NCBI GenBank assembly: GCA_020445745.1
Contig: JAGRGB010000115.1
Span: 1-44,281 of the forward strand
Source: Rhodocyclaceae bacterium
Lineage (GTDB): Bacteria > Pseudomonadota > Gammaproteobacteria > Burkholderiales > Rhodocyclaceae
Length of the DNA: 44,281 bases
Direction of reading: 5' to 3'
A program made the position numbers and the translations under genes. The notes under the pieces are model-generated. The model was not told where the DNA came from. It was given only the letters and a program-made list of their open reading frames with translations, and did no database searches. The first letter of the stretch is position 1; the number at the start of each line of letters is the position of its first letter. Below, in pieces: positions 16,601 to 25,495 of the stretch.

Positions 16601-18401
16601 GGTCGAACTGCCCGGCGCTCGTCGCCGCGCCCGCCTGCGCGAGCAACTCGCGGGCAATCTCCGCCAGGGCCCGGCGCGCGTCGACGTGCCCGGGATCGAG
16701 TTCGAGCACTGCGCCGAGGGCGTCGGCGGCGTTGTCTGCATCGGGCGGGGCGAGGCGTCCGGCACCCCGGGCGGTTTCCGCCTGCGACATCAACTCCGCG
16801 ACGCGCTTGGCGCGGGCGCGCTCGGCGGCCAGCCGCTGGTTGGCCACCAGCTCGGCGGTTTCCAGCTGCTTCTTCGCGCTGACCACTTCGCGCGCCCGGG
16901 CGTCGATCGACTCGGCGACCTGCAGGTGTCGCCGCGCCTCGGCGAAATCGTTCTGCTTGAGCGCGTGCAGCGCGAACGCCAGATGGCCCATCATGACCCG
17001 GCGGATGCCGGTGGTGGCCGGCTCGTTGTCGGGCTCGACGGCCAGCACCTCGCGGAAGTAGTCGAGCGCGTTGTGGCCTGTCGGCAGGCTCAGCCGGCCC
17101 GCCGTCAGGGCTTCATTGGCGCGTGCGAGCAGGGCCTCGATCCGTTGCCGGGGCGTCGCTTCCGGTGTCGTCGGTGGCGCCCGGTTCTTGCCCTCGTCGG
17201 CGGGCGGCGGAGGTGGCGGGGGTTCGGTCGGCGGTGCCTTTGCGGCCGGCGGCGTGTCGACCGGCGGCGCGTCGACGCGCTCGTGGTCGAGCCAGAAAAA
17301 TAGCCCGGCACCGACCAGTGCGGCGATCGCCAGTGACGAGACGATGGCCGCCGGCCCGAGACCGCGGGGGGGCGGCGCCGGCGGCAGCATCGCGGTGGGT
17401 TCCGGGTCCTCGGTCACCGGCCGCGGGCGGGTCGGCGGCGGCTGGGTCCAGATGCTGGTTGCGGCCGGCGCGCGGGTGGCGGTCGCCGTGGTCGCGGACG
17501 ATTCGCCCGCCGGGGGCGGCAGCCACCGCTTCCACTCCTCGATGCTCTGGGGTCTTTCGTGGGGCTGGACCGCCAGCGCCTTGTCGATGGCAACGAGAAA
17601 CTGTTCCGAGTAGCGCCCCTTGCCGACGTCGATCACCGGCAGCAGGGGATCCGCATGCTCGGCGATGGTGGCGGTCGCGCGGGCGATCGAATCGACCGGT
17701 CCGCGGCCGGAGACCGCCATGTAGAGGGTCGCGCCGAGCGAGTAGAGATCGGTCCACGGGCCCTGGCGGCCGCTGCCCGACTGGCTCGAGCTGTACTGCT
17801 CGAACGGCGCATAGCCGGGCGAGACGAGCATCGTCAGGGTCTGGGTCAGGCTGCCGATCGCCAGCCGCGCGGAGCCGAAATCGAGCAGCACCGGTGAACC
17901 ATCCTCGCGCAGGAAGATGTTGTCCGGCTTGATGTCGCGATGGATGAAACCGGCGTCGTGCATCAGTTGCAGGCCGTCGAGCAGCGGATACAGGATGCGC
18001 AGCAGCTCGGCCTCGCCGACCAGGGTCTTCGACTTCAGCCGGTCGCCCAGGCTCTCGCCGCGGACGAATTCCATCACCATGTAGGCGCTGCCGTTGGCCT
18101 CGAACACGCTGAACACCTGGACGATGCCCGAGTGCCGGAACTTGGCCAGGGTCTGCGCCTCGGTGAGGAATCGCGACAGTCCCCACGAATAGGTCTCGGC
18201 CTTTTTCGCCGAAGCGGGAGCGACCCGGTTGTCGTCGGTCCGGATCGCGATGTTGGACGGGAAGTACTCCTTGATCGCCACCTTCTGGTTGAGGTTGGTA
18301 TCGGTCGCCAGATAAGTAATGCCGAAACCGCCGTGGCCGAGCACGGAGTCGATTTCGTACCACATCAGGCGGTAACCGGAGGCGAGGGAGTTCAGATCCA
18401 A
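13677..18401 (-). CDS. Giant membrane Ser/Thr protein kinase with eight internal repeats and coiled coil
   Basis: This 1574-residue protein carries a Hanks-type kinase at about 10-295: Gly loop GHGGFG 22-27, Lys44 in VAIKEYFP, HRD 154-156, DFG 174-176, and YAPFEQY after the activation loop. A Pro-rich linker and one membrane helix (about 350-371) follow. The periplasmic part has eight ~90-130-residue repeats, each with an 'AGRLxxPxxxNALxxYRxVLxLDxxN' consensus. Between repeats 6 and 7 lies a long Glu/Arg/Gln coiled coil. A C-terminal ~95-residue domain (MGKWCGTNLSIEF...) ends RRFTRC. The best start is the TTG at 18399-18401, because MDLNSLASGYRL is typical for this kinase group; an ATG 12 codons in is the alternative. 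Targets are unknown. The repeats look TPR-like and may sense or scaffold. Confidence 0.88.
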   Translation of the reverse strand: MDLNSLASGYRLMWYEIDSVLGHGGFGITYLATDTNLNQKVAIKEYFPSNIAIRTDDNRVAPASAKKAETYSWGLSRFLTEAQTLAKFRHSGIVQVFSVFEANGSAYMVMEFVRGESLGDRLKSKTLVGEAELLRILYPLLDGLQLMHDAGFIHRDIKPDNIFLREDGSPVLLDFGSARLAIGSLTQTLTMLVSPGYAPFEQYSSSQSGSGRQGPWTDLYSLGATLYMAVSGRGPVDSIARATATIAEHADPLLPVIDVGKGRYSEQFLVAIDKALAVQPHERPQSIEEWKRWLPPPAGESSATTATATRAPAATSIWTQPPPTRPRPVTEDPEPTAMLPPAPPPRGLGPAAIVSSLAIAALVGAGLFFWLDHERVDAPPVDTPPAAKAPPTEPPPPPPPADEGKNRAPPTTPEATPRQRIEALLARANEALTAGRLSLPTGHNALDYFREVLAVEPDNEPATTGIRRVMMGHLAFALHALKQNDFAEARRHLQVAESIDARAREVVSAKKQLETAELVANQRLAAERARAKRVAELMSQAETARGAGRLAPPDADNAADALGAVLELDPGHVDARRALAEIARELLAQAGAATSAGQFDQARKRLQAAAAIDRALPGIDAARATLAAAEQAEQRRQAEERARRARIDDLLASAGAAMRAGRLAPPASDSALEKYRAVLELDADNATAREGIGAVVARYLQAATKAVAAGDFAAARERIEAARAIDGNAPGLDAALAQLNAAEQAAAEQARRQRIDQLLAQAGAALDAGRLSPPAADSALERFRAVLALDRDNQKARDGVDQVVQAHLRLALQAGDGEDFERARSELDAAARIDASAATLAVARRRIADAARARDERDAAERARLVRIEKLLAAAAAALADGRLTAPAADNALGHYRAVEAIDAGNAAARDGLGRLAKALLARGREAVGSEQLDSAREDFDAVASIDPATSGLAAARTRLAAAETAVEQRLAAEQARAKHVEQLLQAASRALAAGRLSAPDDDNAADRYREVLSLDPANAAARKGIVEILESHLARGRAAVSAGDLDGAEADFDAVARIDRNAGGLADARRRLDEARQELARQQAEAERQRIREEQARVEAERQRQQAKREEAARRQAEADKARREAERQRAEAERQRIEAERQQAEAARRLADQRKRDEEARRQAEADKAQREAERQRVEAERQRAEAERQRAEAERQQAEAAQRLAEQRRREEEARRLAEQRDQATRRQARIRELLDAGARALAATRLTTPAGDNALEAYRGVLELDAGNGDARRGIEEIIGRYRDLAEAALSRDRPDLADEYLARAIDVDSRSPRLATMREMIVQYRTREQARQADDRKGAELQRLLADADAALAAGRLDSPAGASAIDHYRAALAVAPDSTDARRGLSAVAERLVELARRAIASERWSTARRHLQSASAADPALRAIGETSMALVEANARSERALAARTLPQPAPQTEPKAEPRVAPEPRLAAQRSPDIMGKWCGTNLSIEFTADRWIFSLPDGHRTSYRISSYSNGDNGLTIRWVDERRQRMVTEFGRFSQDGQSMIQLRGKREDEEGWHRYNRRFTRC
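14804..14884 (-). repeat. 21-bp tandem repeat inside the kinase gene
   Basis: About four imperfect copies of CTGGCGTTCGGCTTCCGCCCG encode a repeated seven-residue coiled-coil unit (ERQRAEA) on the minus strand. Copy number could vary by slippage without changing the frame. Confidence 0.7.
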
Positions 18402-18833
18402 GGTAGCAAGGCCCGGCAGGCGCCGGGCTCCGTGACTTCGCGCTGGATTGTCGGGAATTCAGATCGGTCGTCGTGCATCTGGCGATGGGCGTGCCCGCCT
18501 CGAACGTGAACCCATTGTCGCGGCCGCCACCCCGGACTGCCCCATGGCACCCCGGGTTTCGGAGCATTTGATCAGCGTCATTGTATTGCCAGTGGATTTG
18601 CCTGTGGCAACGCAAACGACTTTCCGGGGCGCGGAATGTGGCCTGGATAACGGCGCGACGCGATTTGCGGGCGGTTTTCGGGGACGCAAGGCGCCATCAC
18701 GGGCCATCCGGTGGGGCGCCGGGGGACGACGCCGGCGACGTCCGGCGGGTCGTGGCCGCAAAGCGGTCGCGCAGGCTGACCACGCCCACGAGTCCGTGGC
18801 AACATAGCGATGTATTTAACTTTCGGAGTAGTC
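18402..18833. other. Divergent control region of the kinase and H-NS genes
   Basis: No gene is evident. GCCCGGC/GCCGGGC with a 4-base loop (18411-18428) forms a hairpin 10 bases upstream of the kinase TTG and could affect its translation. The AT-rich GATGTATTTAACTTT just before the H-NS Shine-Dalgarno (GGAG at about 18823) is a plausible promoter or leader for H-NS. Confidence 0.4.
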
Positions 18834-19214
18834 ATGCCCGACCTTTCGGAGCTGCCGGTCGACCAGCTCAGACAGCTCGCGCAACGCGTCTCGCACGAGA
18901 TCGACATCCGTCGCAAGCGGGAGCGCTTGCTGCGCTCCTTCGAGGAGATGGCGCGCGCGAGGGGACTCAGCCTGCACGAGGTGCTGGGCGCCGCCGATCC
19001 GGTGCTGCTGATGCGCCGCCCACGGCGCCGCGTCGCCGGCCAGACCCGCCAGGCGGCGCGCCGCCCGCCCAAGTACGTGCATCCGTCGAATCGCGATCTG
19101 TGCTGGAGCGGCCGTGGCCGAACGCCGGCATGGGTCAAGCTGTGGGCGTCCACCGGTGGCTCGATGAGCGCGCTCGCGAACGCCGCCGAGAAGCTCGCGG
19201 GAAGGCCGCGCTAG
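18834..19214 (+). CDS. H-NS family nucleoid-associated DNA-binding protein (126 aa)
   Basis: The ATG at 18834 (MPDLSELPVDQLRQLAQRV) has CGGAG about 8 bases upstream. The N-terminal half is a coiled-coil oligomerisation domain. The C-terminal half has the H-NS DNA-binding motif HPSNRDLCWSGRGRTPAWV, where the loop between W and GRG contacts the AT-rich minor groove. A basic Arg/Gln linker (RRPRRRVAGQTRQAARR) joins them. Length is typical for beta/gammaproteobacterial H-NS-like proteins. Such proteins silence AT-rich acquired DNA, which is notable because a lower-GC island occupies the left of the window. It is monocistronic. Confidence 0.9.
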   Translation: MPDLSELPVDQLRQLAQRVSHEIDIRRKRERLLRSFEEMARARGLSLHEVLGAADPVLLMRRPRRRVAGQTRQAARRPPKYVHPSNRDLCWSGRGRTPAWVKLWASTGGSMSALANAAEKLAGRPR

Positions 19215-19416
19215 CGCGGTAGTTTCGACGATCGCGGGACGCCCGCGGATGGCGTCGCGCACGGCGCGGCGCATCCCGTGTCGGGCCGCGGGCGAGGCCC
19301 GCTGCCTGGAAACAGCGGCGCAGGGCTGGCGCGAGCCGCGACCACCGCTACGACGTCGTCATCGAAATGCCGGCGCGGCGATCGCGCGCCGGTCCGTGCG
19401 ATCCGCCGACCTCTCT

Positions 19417-20289
19417 TCACTGCGGCATCTCGAAGCGCAGCACGCGGTCGTTGTGGGTGTCGATGATCCACAGCCGTTCGCCGTCCGCGGCCACCGCCTC
19501 GGGCTTGTGGAATGCGTGTTCGGCGCGTCCGCGGCGGCTGGCACCGATCACGCCCCGCAGCGCCAGCCGGCGGTCGAGCAACAGGATCCGATGGTTGTTT
19601 TCGTCCGCCAGCCACAGGCGATCGCCGTCGATGGCGAGGTACTTCGGCTCGTCGAGGCCGAGCCCGGGGTCGGAACTCTGCAGCAGCGCGTAGTCGGGCC
19701 CCAGCACCTGAACCCGATGGTTGCCGGAATCGACCACGTAGAGGCGGCCGTCGGCCGCGGCGTCGACGTCGTGCGGGCGCACGAACTGCAGTGGTGCGCT
19801 GCCGTAGGCGCCGATGGTGCGTTCGAGACGGCCGTCGCGGAAGACGCTGAGCCGGCCGCTGCCGGTGTTGGTGGCTACCACACGGCCGTCGGCGGTCACC
19901 GCGACGCCTTCGGGGGCCGCCAGGCCGCCGAGTTCGCCCACCAGCTCGCCGGCGGCACCGTCGATCCGGTAGATCGCGATGCGGCCGTTGCCGGTATCGG
20001 CCACCAGCAGCCGCCCATCGGCGTCGAATTCGGCGTCGTGCGGATACGACAGCTCCCCCTCGCCGATATGACCGAGGAGCGCCAGGCTCGTCGCGTCCAG
20101 GACAGCGATGCGGCTGTTGGCCATGTCGGTCAGGTACAGCCGCTGGCGGTCGGGTGACAGCGCGGCGTCGTGGGGACGCGACAATCCGTTCGCCTGCTCG
20201 GCGCGCAATGGGGGCTTCATCGGTGGCTCGGCCGAGGCGACGGTGCACGTGGCCAGCGCTGCGGCGATGGTGGTCAGGGTCAGGCGCAT
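19417..20289 (-). CDS. Secreted NHL-repeat six-bladed beta-propeller protein (290 aa)
   Basis: The ATG at 20287-20289 opens a signal peptide (LTLTTIAAALATCTVASA). The mature protein is built of about six repeats with the pattern 'PHDAxxxxDGRLxVADTGNxRI' (for example FDADGRLLVADTGNGRIAIY and ADGRLYVVDSGNHRVQVL), the hallmark of NHL/YncE-type propellers. It is periplasmic or extracellular, probably binding a protein or small ligand; no catalytic residues can be named. The longer open frame extending upstream to 22134 runs antisense through the radical SAM gene and is not coding. The neighbouring radical SAM gene is divergent, starting about 300 bases away. Confidence 0.82.
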   Translation of the reverse strand: MRLTLTTIAAALATCTVASAEPPMKPPLRAEQANGLSRPHDAALSPDRQRLYLTDMANSRIAVLDATSLALLGHIGEGELSYPHDAEFDADGRLLVADTGNGRIAIYRIDGAAGELVGELGGLAAPEGVAVTADGRVVATNTGSGRLSVFRDGRLERTIGAYGSAPLQFVRPHDVDAAADGRLYVVDSGNHRVQVLGPDYALLQSSDPGLGLDEPKYLAIDGDRLWLADENNHRILLLDRRLALRGVIGASRRGRAEHAFHKPEAVAADGERLWIIDTHNDRVLRFEMPQ

Positions 20290-20558
20290 GGCGGCGTGTC
20301 TCCCGGGGAATGGTCCATCGGCGGCGATACTGCCGGCCGGAACCCTCCTGGGGCGCCACCCCGGGCAAGGATGCCGCCGTCGGATGTCGCGCCGCGGCCA
20401 AGCCGTTCGCTGCGACGGCGGCGGCGCTGGCAGGACGAAATCGGTGCCGGCAGCGGCTCGGACGGCAACGCGGGCCCGCTTGTTCCCGGCAACGTCGTCG
20501 GCACGACGGATGGCAGCGCCCGGGCGGGCGGCGCTCCGTCGCTCCCGGTCGATGCCGT

Positions 20559-20564
20559 TACAAT
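20559..20564 (+). promoter_or_regulatory. Candidate -10 element of the radical SAM gene
   Basis: TACAAT within CCGTTACAATGAA lies 32 bases before the start codon. The same GTTACAAT context appears before the FKBP gene (37806-37811). I see no good -35 partner. Confidence 0.35.
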
Positions 20565-20595
20565 GAACCCCCTCCATGCGAGGCAGCGGAACGCG

Positions 20596-22173
20596 ATGCG
20601 AGTCACCCTGGTTCAGCCCGCGGGCTTCAATTTCGTGCCCGGACAGCCCGACTTCTCGGTGCTGGCCAATCGCCTCGCACCGATTGGCATCCTGTCGCTG
20701 GCCTCCTGGCTCGAGCACCATGGCCACGCGGTCACGGTGATCGACTGCCTCGGGCCCCATGCGCCGGTGGGCACCGCCGCCCACGCCGAGGCGGTCCTCG
20801 CCAGCCGGCCCGAACTGGTCGGCTTCTCGTCCACCACCTCCGGCTTCATGGACGCCCTCGACATCGCCGAGATCGTCAAGGCGCGGGCGCCCGCGGTGCG
20901 CACCATCTTCGGCAACGTCCATGCCTCGTCGATCGGCGCGCCGCTGCTGCGCCACTTTCCGGAGATCGACTACCTGTGCATCGGCGAAGGCGAGGGCACG
21001 CTGCTGGATCTGGCGGAGGGAAGGCCCGAGCCCGAGATCGACAACCTGGTCTATCGCGACGGCGAGGGCATCGTCGGCAATCCGCGCCGTGCCCGCATCC
21101 GACACCTCGACGAGCTGCCGTTCCCGGCCTTCGAAAAGCTCGCGGGCTTTCCCCGTGGCTATCACCTGCCGCTGTTCTCGTACGAGAAGCGCTGGGGGGC
21201 GACGATGGTGACATCGCGCGGCTGCCCCTACACCTGCTCGTTCTGCGACCGCACGGTGTTCGAGAGGCTGTACCGCTACAACTCCGCCGGCTACATGATC
21301 GAGCACATGCGCTATCTGCGCGATCGCTTCGGGGTGCACCACATTAACTTCTACGACGACCTGTTCACCGCCCATCGCGGGCGCGTGGGCGAGTTTTGCG
21401 CGGGTCTGATCGAGCGCCCGCTGGGCATCGACTTCAACTGTGCGATCCGCACCGGCCACACCTCGCTCGAGCAGTTGAAGGCGCTCAAGCAGGCCGGTGC
21501 GCTGATGGTGTCGATCGGCATCGAGTCGGCCGATCCCGGCATGATGGCGCGCCACAAGACCGGCGTGACGCTGGACGAGGTGCGCGAGACCGTCGATCTG
21601 ATCCATCGCGCCGGGCTGAGGGCGAAGGGACTGTTCATCTTCGGCCTGCCCGGCGAGACGCCCGAGACGCTGCGCGCCACCAGCGATTTCATCCTGTCGC
21701 TGGGGCTCGACGAGATGAACATGACCAAGTTCAGCCCGATGTACGGGGCGCCGATCTGGGACGAATGCGGTGCCGGCGAGAGCGGCGATTTCAACGAGGA
21801 CTGGCGCCTGATGAACTGCCTGAATTTCGTGTTCCGACCGTCCGGGTTCGAGTCGCGAGCGCAGATGGACGCCCTCTACAACTGGCACGTGCGGCGCTTC
21901 TACGACAGCCGCGGCTACCGGCGCCGCTTCATCGGCCGCCTCTGGCAGCACCGCTGGAGCCTGTGGCACCTGGCCAGGAATCTGCCGCAGGTGCTGCGTG
22001 CGGCGCGCTATTTTTCGGCATCGCAGAACGCGGCCGCGCCGGCGGCGCCTCACCCGCGCCAGCCCGCCGGCCTGCAGCCGACGCTCGGGCCGGAGCTGAC
22101 CGCACCGAGTGTCGTGCAGGTCTCGCCCGGCCATCGCGCGCGCGGTCGCCGACCGCTGTCGGCGGCGGCGTGA
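20596..22173 (+). CDS. B12-binding-domain radical SAM protein (525 aa)
   Basis: The ATG at 20596 has GAGGCAGCGGA upstream. Residues 1-145 form a cobalamin-binding-like Rossmann domain (MRVTLVQPAG..., APIGILSLASWLEHHGH, TIFGNVHAS, IGEGEGTLLDL), but the classical DxHxxG ligand motif is not visible. The radical SAM cluster motif is CPYTCSFC with Cys210, Cys214 and Cys217, followed by a TIM-barrel pattern (INFYDDLFT, MVSIGIESADPGMM, GLFIFGLPGETPETL). The C-terminal ~120 residues are a family-variable tail that ends in a Pro/Ala-rich stretch. It resembles the BchE/HpnP group of B12 radical SAM enzymes. The substrate is unknown, and I see no adjacent biosynthetic partner apart from the convergent glycosyltransferase. 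Confidence 0.88.
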   Translation: MRVTLVQPAGFNFVPGQPDFSVLANRLAPIGILSLASWLEHHGHAVTVIDCLGPHAPVGTAAHAEAVLASRPELVGFSSTTSGFMDALDIAEIVKARAPAVRTIFGNVHASSIGAPLLRHFPEIDYLCIGEGEGTLLDLAEGRPEPEIDNLVYRDGEGIVGNPRRARIRHLDELPFPAFEKLAGFPRGYHLPLFSYEKRWGATMVTSRGCPYTCSFCDRTVFERLYRYNSAGYMIEHMRYLRDRFGVHHINFYDDLFTAHRGRVGEFCAGLIERPLGIDFNCAIRTGHTSLEQLKALKQAGALMVSIGIESADPGMMARHKTGVTLDEVRETVDLIHRAGLRAKGLFIFGLPGETPETLRATSDFILSLGLDEMNMTKFSPMYGAPIWDECGAGESGDFNEDWRLMNCLNFVFRPSGFESRAQMDALYNWHVRRFYDSRGYRRRFIGRLWQHRWSLWHLARNLPQVLRAARYFSASQNAAAPAAPHPRQPAGLQPTLGPELTAPSVVQVSPGHRARGRRPLSAAA

Positions 22174-22201
22174 ACGCTTCGCGCGGCGGTTGGGCTGCGC
22201 G

Positions 22202-24178
22202 TCAGGGACTGCGCATGGCCTCGGCGCTCAAGTGGGCGAGGGCCTCGTTCCAGCGCTCGATCACGGCCTCGTCATCGAAGATCAGCTGCTTGCGCGCGGC
22301 GATCCGGCCGCGGACTTCACTGCGGAAGGGCTGGTCTTCGGCCAGTCGCAGCGCGATGTCCACGTAGTGGCCGGGGTCCCGGGCAATGCAGTCGTCGATC
22401 GCCATGCGCCGGTACAGGGCGTAGGTCTGGCGGCCGCGGAAGAAGCGGCCGGGCAGGGTGACCACCGGTGCGTCCATCGCGAACGCCTCGAAGCTGGTGA
22501 CGCCGCCGCTGAAGTGGGGCGGGTCGAGGATCGCGTCGCTCAGCCGGTAGAGGCTGAAGTAGCCGTCGCGGGTGCTCTGGTACGGCAGGTAGATGATGCG
22601 ATCGGCCAGCGCGCCGAGGCTCGATCGCTGGCGTGCCTCGAGGCGCGGCCGCCAGTCCTCCTTGTCGCAGACGAAGGCGACCAGGGCGTTGCGGTCGCGC
22701 TCCAGCAGCTCGCGCAGCATCGGGTCGAAATCCGGGTGGATCTTCAGCAGGTTCTGGGGGCACAGGAAGAGGTGGGCGTCGGTGGGCACGCCCAGCGCCT
22801 CGCGATCGAGTACCGTGTGCACCGGCGCCGGCTGCGGGAAGCAGCAGAACGTGCCGCCGGACGGCATCAGGTAGAGACGCTCGCTGTAGTGGGCCGCGGC
22901 ATCGTCGCCTTCCACGTCGGCGTGGGACAGGTACCAGTCGATCGTCGGCACGCCGCTGGTCACCGGGTGGCCGAAGGTGGTCGCCTGCACCGGCGCAAGC
23001 CTTGAAAAGGCCAGCAGGTAGGTCAGCGGCAGCATGCCGACGTCGACATGGATCAGCACGTCGAGGCGGGCCTCGGCGATCTCGCTGCGCATCGCCGACA
23101 GCGAAGGCTGCAGCTCGACGAAGCGCCCGGCGCGCTGGCGCAGCTCGGAGACCACGTCGCCCTGCAGCGACGGACGGGTGAACACCCATAGCTCGAAGCG
23201 TTCGGGATCCGTGCCGGCCAGCATCGCACCCAGGTAGCGGGTCACCGAGTGCTCGCCGAGAAACGGCGACACCACGCCGATGCGGGGTCTGTCGCGGCGC
23301 TCGCGCAGCGCCGACGGACGGCAATGCGGCGCGACGAAGTTCAGCGCCGGGAATGCCCCGGCCAGCGTGCGCCCGAGCCTCCCCAGGGTGTCGCGCTCGT
23401 TGTCGCCATGGTAGGCGGAGTAGAAGCAGGTGACGTCGACCTCGGCCTCGCCGTCGCCGGCCAGCGGCGATGCCGCCTCGACCTCGGCCATCGCCGCGTG
23501 CAGTTCCCCACGCACCGCCGCGATCTCGTCCGGCGAAGACTGGGTCGCACAGCTCATCATCGCCAGCCGCAGCCGCGCCATCGGCCCCGACGCGGCTTCG
23601 CGGTAGGTGTCGATCCCTTCCTTCAGGCGGCCGCCACGCCACAGCGCGGCACCGAGGGCGCGGCGTGCGCGCAGATTGTCGCGCTGCAGGCCGGCCACCG
23701 TGCGGAAGCATTCGGCGGCGTCGAGAAACCGGCTCTGGAACGCCAGCACGTTGCCGAGGTTCTCGAGCGACGGGACATGCTGCGGATCCACGCGCAATGC
23801 CCGGCGGTAGGCCTCGGTGGCGTCCGCCAGCCTCCCGGCGGCGCGGTACGCCTTGCCGTGGTTGAAATGATAGAGCGCGACCTCGGGCCGCTCTTCGATC
23901 GCGCGGCCGATCAGCTCGCAGGCTTCGCCGTGACGCTGGCGCTGCAAGGCGATGACGCCCAGCCCGTGCAACGCACTGGCGTGGGTCGCGCGGCCTTCGA
24001 GGGCGCCACGATAGCATTGCTCGGCCTCGGCCAGGCGCCCGGCCATGTGGTGCTCCGAGGCCATCCGGAGCAGTTCCGCCGGTGGCGCGCGCCGGCCGGC
24101 GGCCGCCTCGGCGCCGCAACATTTCTTGTATTTCCTGCCGCTGCCGCACGGGCAGGGGTCGTTACGCTTGACCGACAT
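22202..24178 (-). CDS. SEC-C / TPR / OGT-like (GT41) glycosyltransferase (658 aa)
   Basis: The N-terminus is a SEC-C zinc motif (NDPCPCGSGRKYKKCCG; Cys9, Cys11, Cys20, Cys21). Residues ~34-205 are TPR repeats (ALYHFNHGKAYRAAGRLADA, HVPSLENLGNVLAFQSRFLD). Residues ~290-650 match the catalytic region of O-GlcNAc-transferase/SPINDLY-type proteins: GVVSPFLGEHSVTRYLGAML, TTFGHPVTSGVPTIDWYLSH, CPQNLLKIHPDFD, and LDPPHFSGGVTSFEAFAMDA. It probably moves a sugar from a nucleotide-sugar to protein or peptidic acceptors in the cytoplasm. The ATG at 24176-24178 has only a weak Shine-Dalgarno. The SEC-C motif at the very start confirms this start. Combining SEC-C with GT41 is not common in my experience. 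Confidence 0.86.
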   Translation of the reverse strand: MSVKRNDPCPCGSGRKYKKCCGAEAAAGRRAPPAELLRMASEHHMAGRLAEAEQCYRGALEGRATHASALHGLGVIALQRQRHGEACELIGRAIEERPEVALYHFNHGKAYRAAGRLADATEAYRRALRVDPQHVPSLENLGNVLAFQSRFLDAAECFRTVAGLQRDNLRARRALGAALWRGGRLKEGIDTYREAASGPMARLRLAMMSCATQSSPDEIAAVRGELHAAMAEVEAASPLAGDGEAEVDVTCFYSAYHGDNERDTLGRLGRTLAGAFPALNFVAPHCRPSALRERRDRPRIGVVSPFLGEHSVTRYLGAMLAGTDPERFELWVFTRPSLQGDVVSELRQRAGRFVELQPSLSAMRSEIAEARLDVLIHVDVGMLPLTYLLAFSRLAPVQATTFGHPVTSGVPTIDWYLSHADVEGDDAAAHYSERLYLMPSGGTFCCFPQPAPVHTVLDREALGVPTDAHLFLCPQNLLKIHPDFDPMLRELLERDRNALVAFVCDKEDWRPRLEARQRSSLGALADRIIYLPYQSTRDGYFSLYRLSDAILDPPHFSGGVTSFEAFAMDAPVVTLPGRFFRGRQTYALYRRMAIDDCIARDPGHYVDIALRLAEDQPFRSEVRGRIAARKQLIFDDEAVIERWNEALAHLSAEAMRSP

Positions 24179-24382
24179 CGCTGGTCACTTGCAGTCGCAA
24201 ACAGCCAGGATTATCCCGGAATCCGCCGCCACGCGCGCGGCGCGCCGGCGGGACCGAGGTCTGCGTCCGTTGCCGGCCAGCGGGGCCCGGCGCGCACCGC
24301 CGCTGGCTTCCGATTGCACTCAAGTTCCACGGTCCACTTCCGAAAATCCATCTGACCCCCGGACAGCACGGGGAAATCCGAA

Positions 24383-25495
24383 ATGGCAGGAGTGCGGTCG
24401 ATGGGATTCTTTGGATCGGGTCGTGAAGTCGAGGACCTGCGCGCCCAGCTCAGAGGCCTGGAGCAATCTCTCGAGCAGGAGAGACGCGCGAACGGCGAGC
24501 TGCGGGCCGGCCTCGAAGCGCATCAGCGCGAGGCCGCGCAGATACGCGGGCGCGTCATGATGTTCGAATCACTGTTCAAGCAGCTCGACGTCTATAACGA
24601 GTCCCTGACCGATGTCCAGCATACCTTCGGAGCGCTCTCCGGGTACCTGGCGAAGGAACAGGCGGCGGCCGCCAAGTCCACCGATTCGGCCGACCAGAGC
24701 GCGGCCGCGATCGACAGCATCTCCGGCAGCCTCGACCGTCTCGCTGGCGAAACGCGCGAGACCGCCGGCTCGGTGCAGCAGCTCAACCAGCGTGCCGGCC
24801 AGATCGGTGGCATCGTCAAGTTGATCCACGAGATTGCCGACCAGACCAACCTGCTCGCCCTCAACGCGGCGATCGAGGCGGCACGGGCAGGAGAGCAGGG
24901 GCGCGGCTTCGCGGTGGTCGCCGACGAGGTGCGCAAGCTCGCCGAGCGCACGGCCACCGCGACCAACGAGATCTCGGACCTGGTCAACGCGATCCAGGGT
25001 GAGACCGGCAAGACCCAGGTGACCATCGAAGCGCTGTCCGACAAGGCATCGACCGCCGCCGAGGAAGGCCGCGGCGCCCGCGACAGCATGGGCGACCTGT
25101 GCGCCCTGGCGCGACAGCTGGCGTCGGTGATGCAAGGTGCCGCGATGCACAGCTTCGTCGAACTGGCAAAGTTCGACCACCTGATCTTCAAGATGGAAGT
25201 CTATCGCGCGGTCGCCGGCTACTCGGAAAAGTCCGTGTCGGAGTTCTCCAGCCATACCGCCTGCCGGCTCGGCAAGTGGTACTACGAGGGGCAGGGCAAG
25301 GACCTCGCCCATCTGCCGGCCTATCGGGCACTGGAGGCACCCCACGCCAAGGTGCATAACAGCGGCCGCGAGGCGGTGGAACTGGCCGGCAACGGCCACT
25401 TCGCCGACGCGGTCAAGGCCCTCGAGCAGATGGAATCCGGCAGCGTCGGCGTGATGCGCGCCCTGCAGGAGATCTCGGAGCGCTCAGCCGGCTAG
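24383..25495 (+). CDS. Soluble methyl-accepting chemoreceptor with C-terminal zinc-binding (CZB) domain (370 aa)
   Basis: There is no membrane segment, so this is a cytoplasmic chemoreceptor. Residues ~15-60 are coiled coil. The conserved signalling hairpin is at ~148-190 ([38 protein letters not shown]), which contacts CheA and CheW. The CZB domain at ~255-365 has its ligands: His266 (FDHLIFK), Cys294 ([10 protein letters not shown]), His321 and His325 (APHAKVH). CZB domains bind zinc and sense its availability or hypochlorous acid through the Cys. The ATG at 24383 follows GGGGAAA; ATG 24401 is an alternative. No che genes are in the window, so it must feed a system encoded elsewhere. Confidence 0.9.
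   Translation: MAGVRSMGFFGSGREVEDLRAQLRGLEQSLEQERRANGELRAGLEAHQREAAQIRGRVMMFESLFKQLDVYNESLTDVQHTFGALSGYLAKEQAAAAKSTDSADQSAAAIDSISGSLDRLAGETRETAGSVQQLNQRAGQIGGIVKLIHEIADQTNLLALNAAIEAARAGEQGRGFAVVADEVRKLAERTATATNEISDLVNAIQGETGKTQVTIEALSDKASTAAEEGRGARDSMGDLCALARQLASVMQGAAMHSFVELAKFDHLIFKMEVYRAVAGYSEKSVSEFSSHTACRLGKWYYEGQGKDLAHLPAYRALEAPHAKVHNSGREAVELAGNGHFADAVKALEQMESGSVGVMRALQEISERSAG

Noticed and set aside
14145-17303. A 1052-residue open frame on the plus strand
   Set aside because: It lies wholly antisense to the kinase gene, whose repeats keep the opposite strand open in this GC-rich DNA. It has no domain pattern.
20290-22134. N-terminal extension of the NHL propeller gene to 22134
   Set aside because: The extension is antisense to the radical SAM gene. 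A clear signal peptide begins at 20289.
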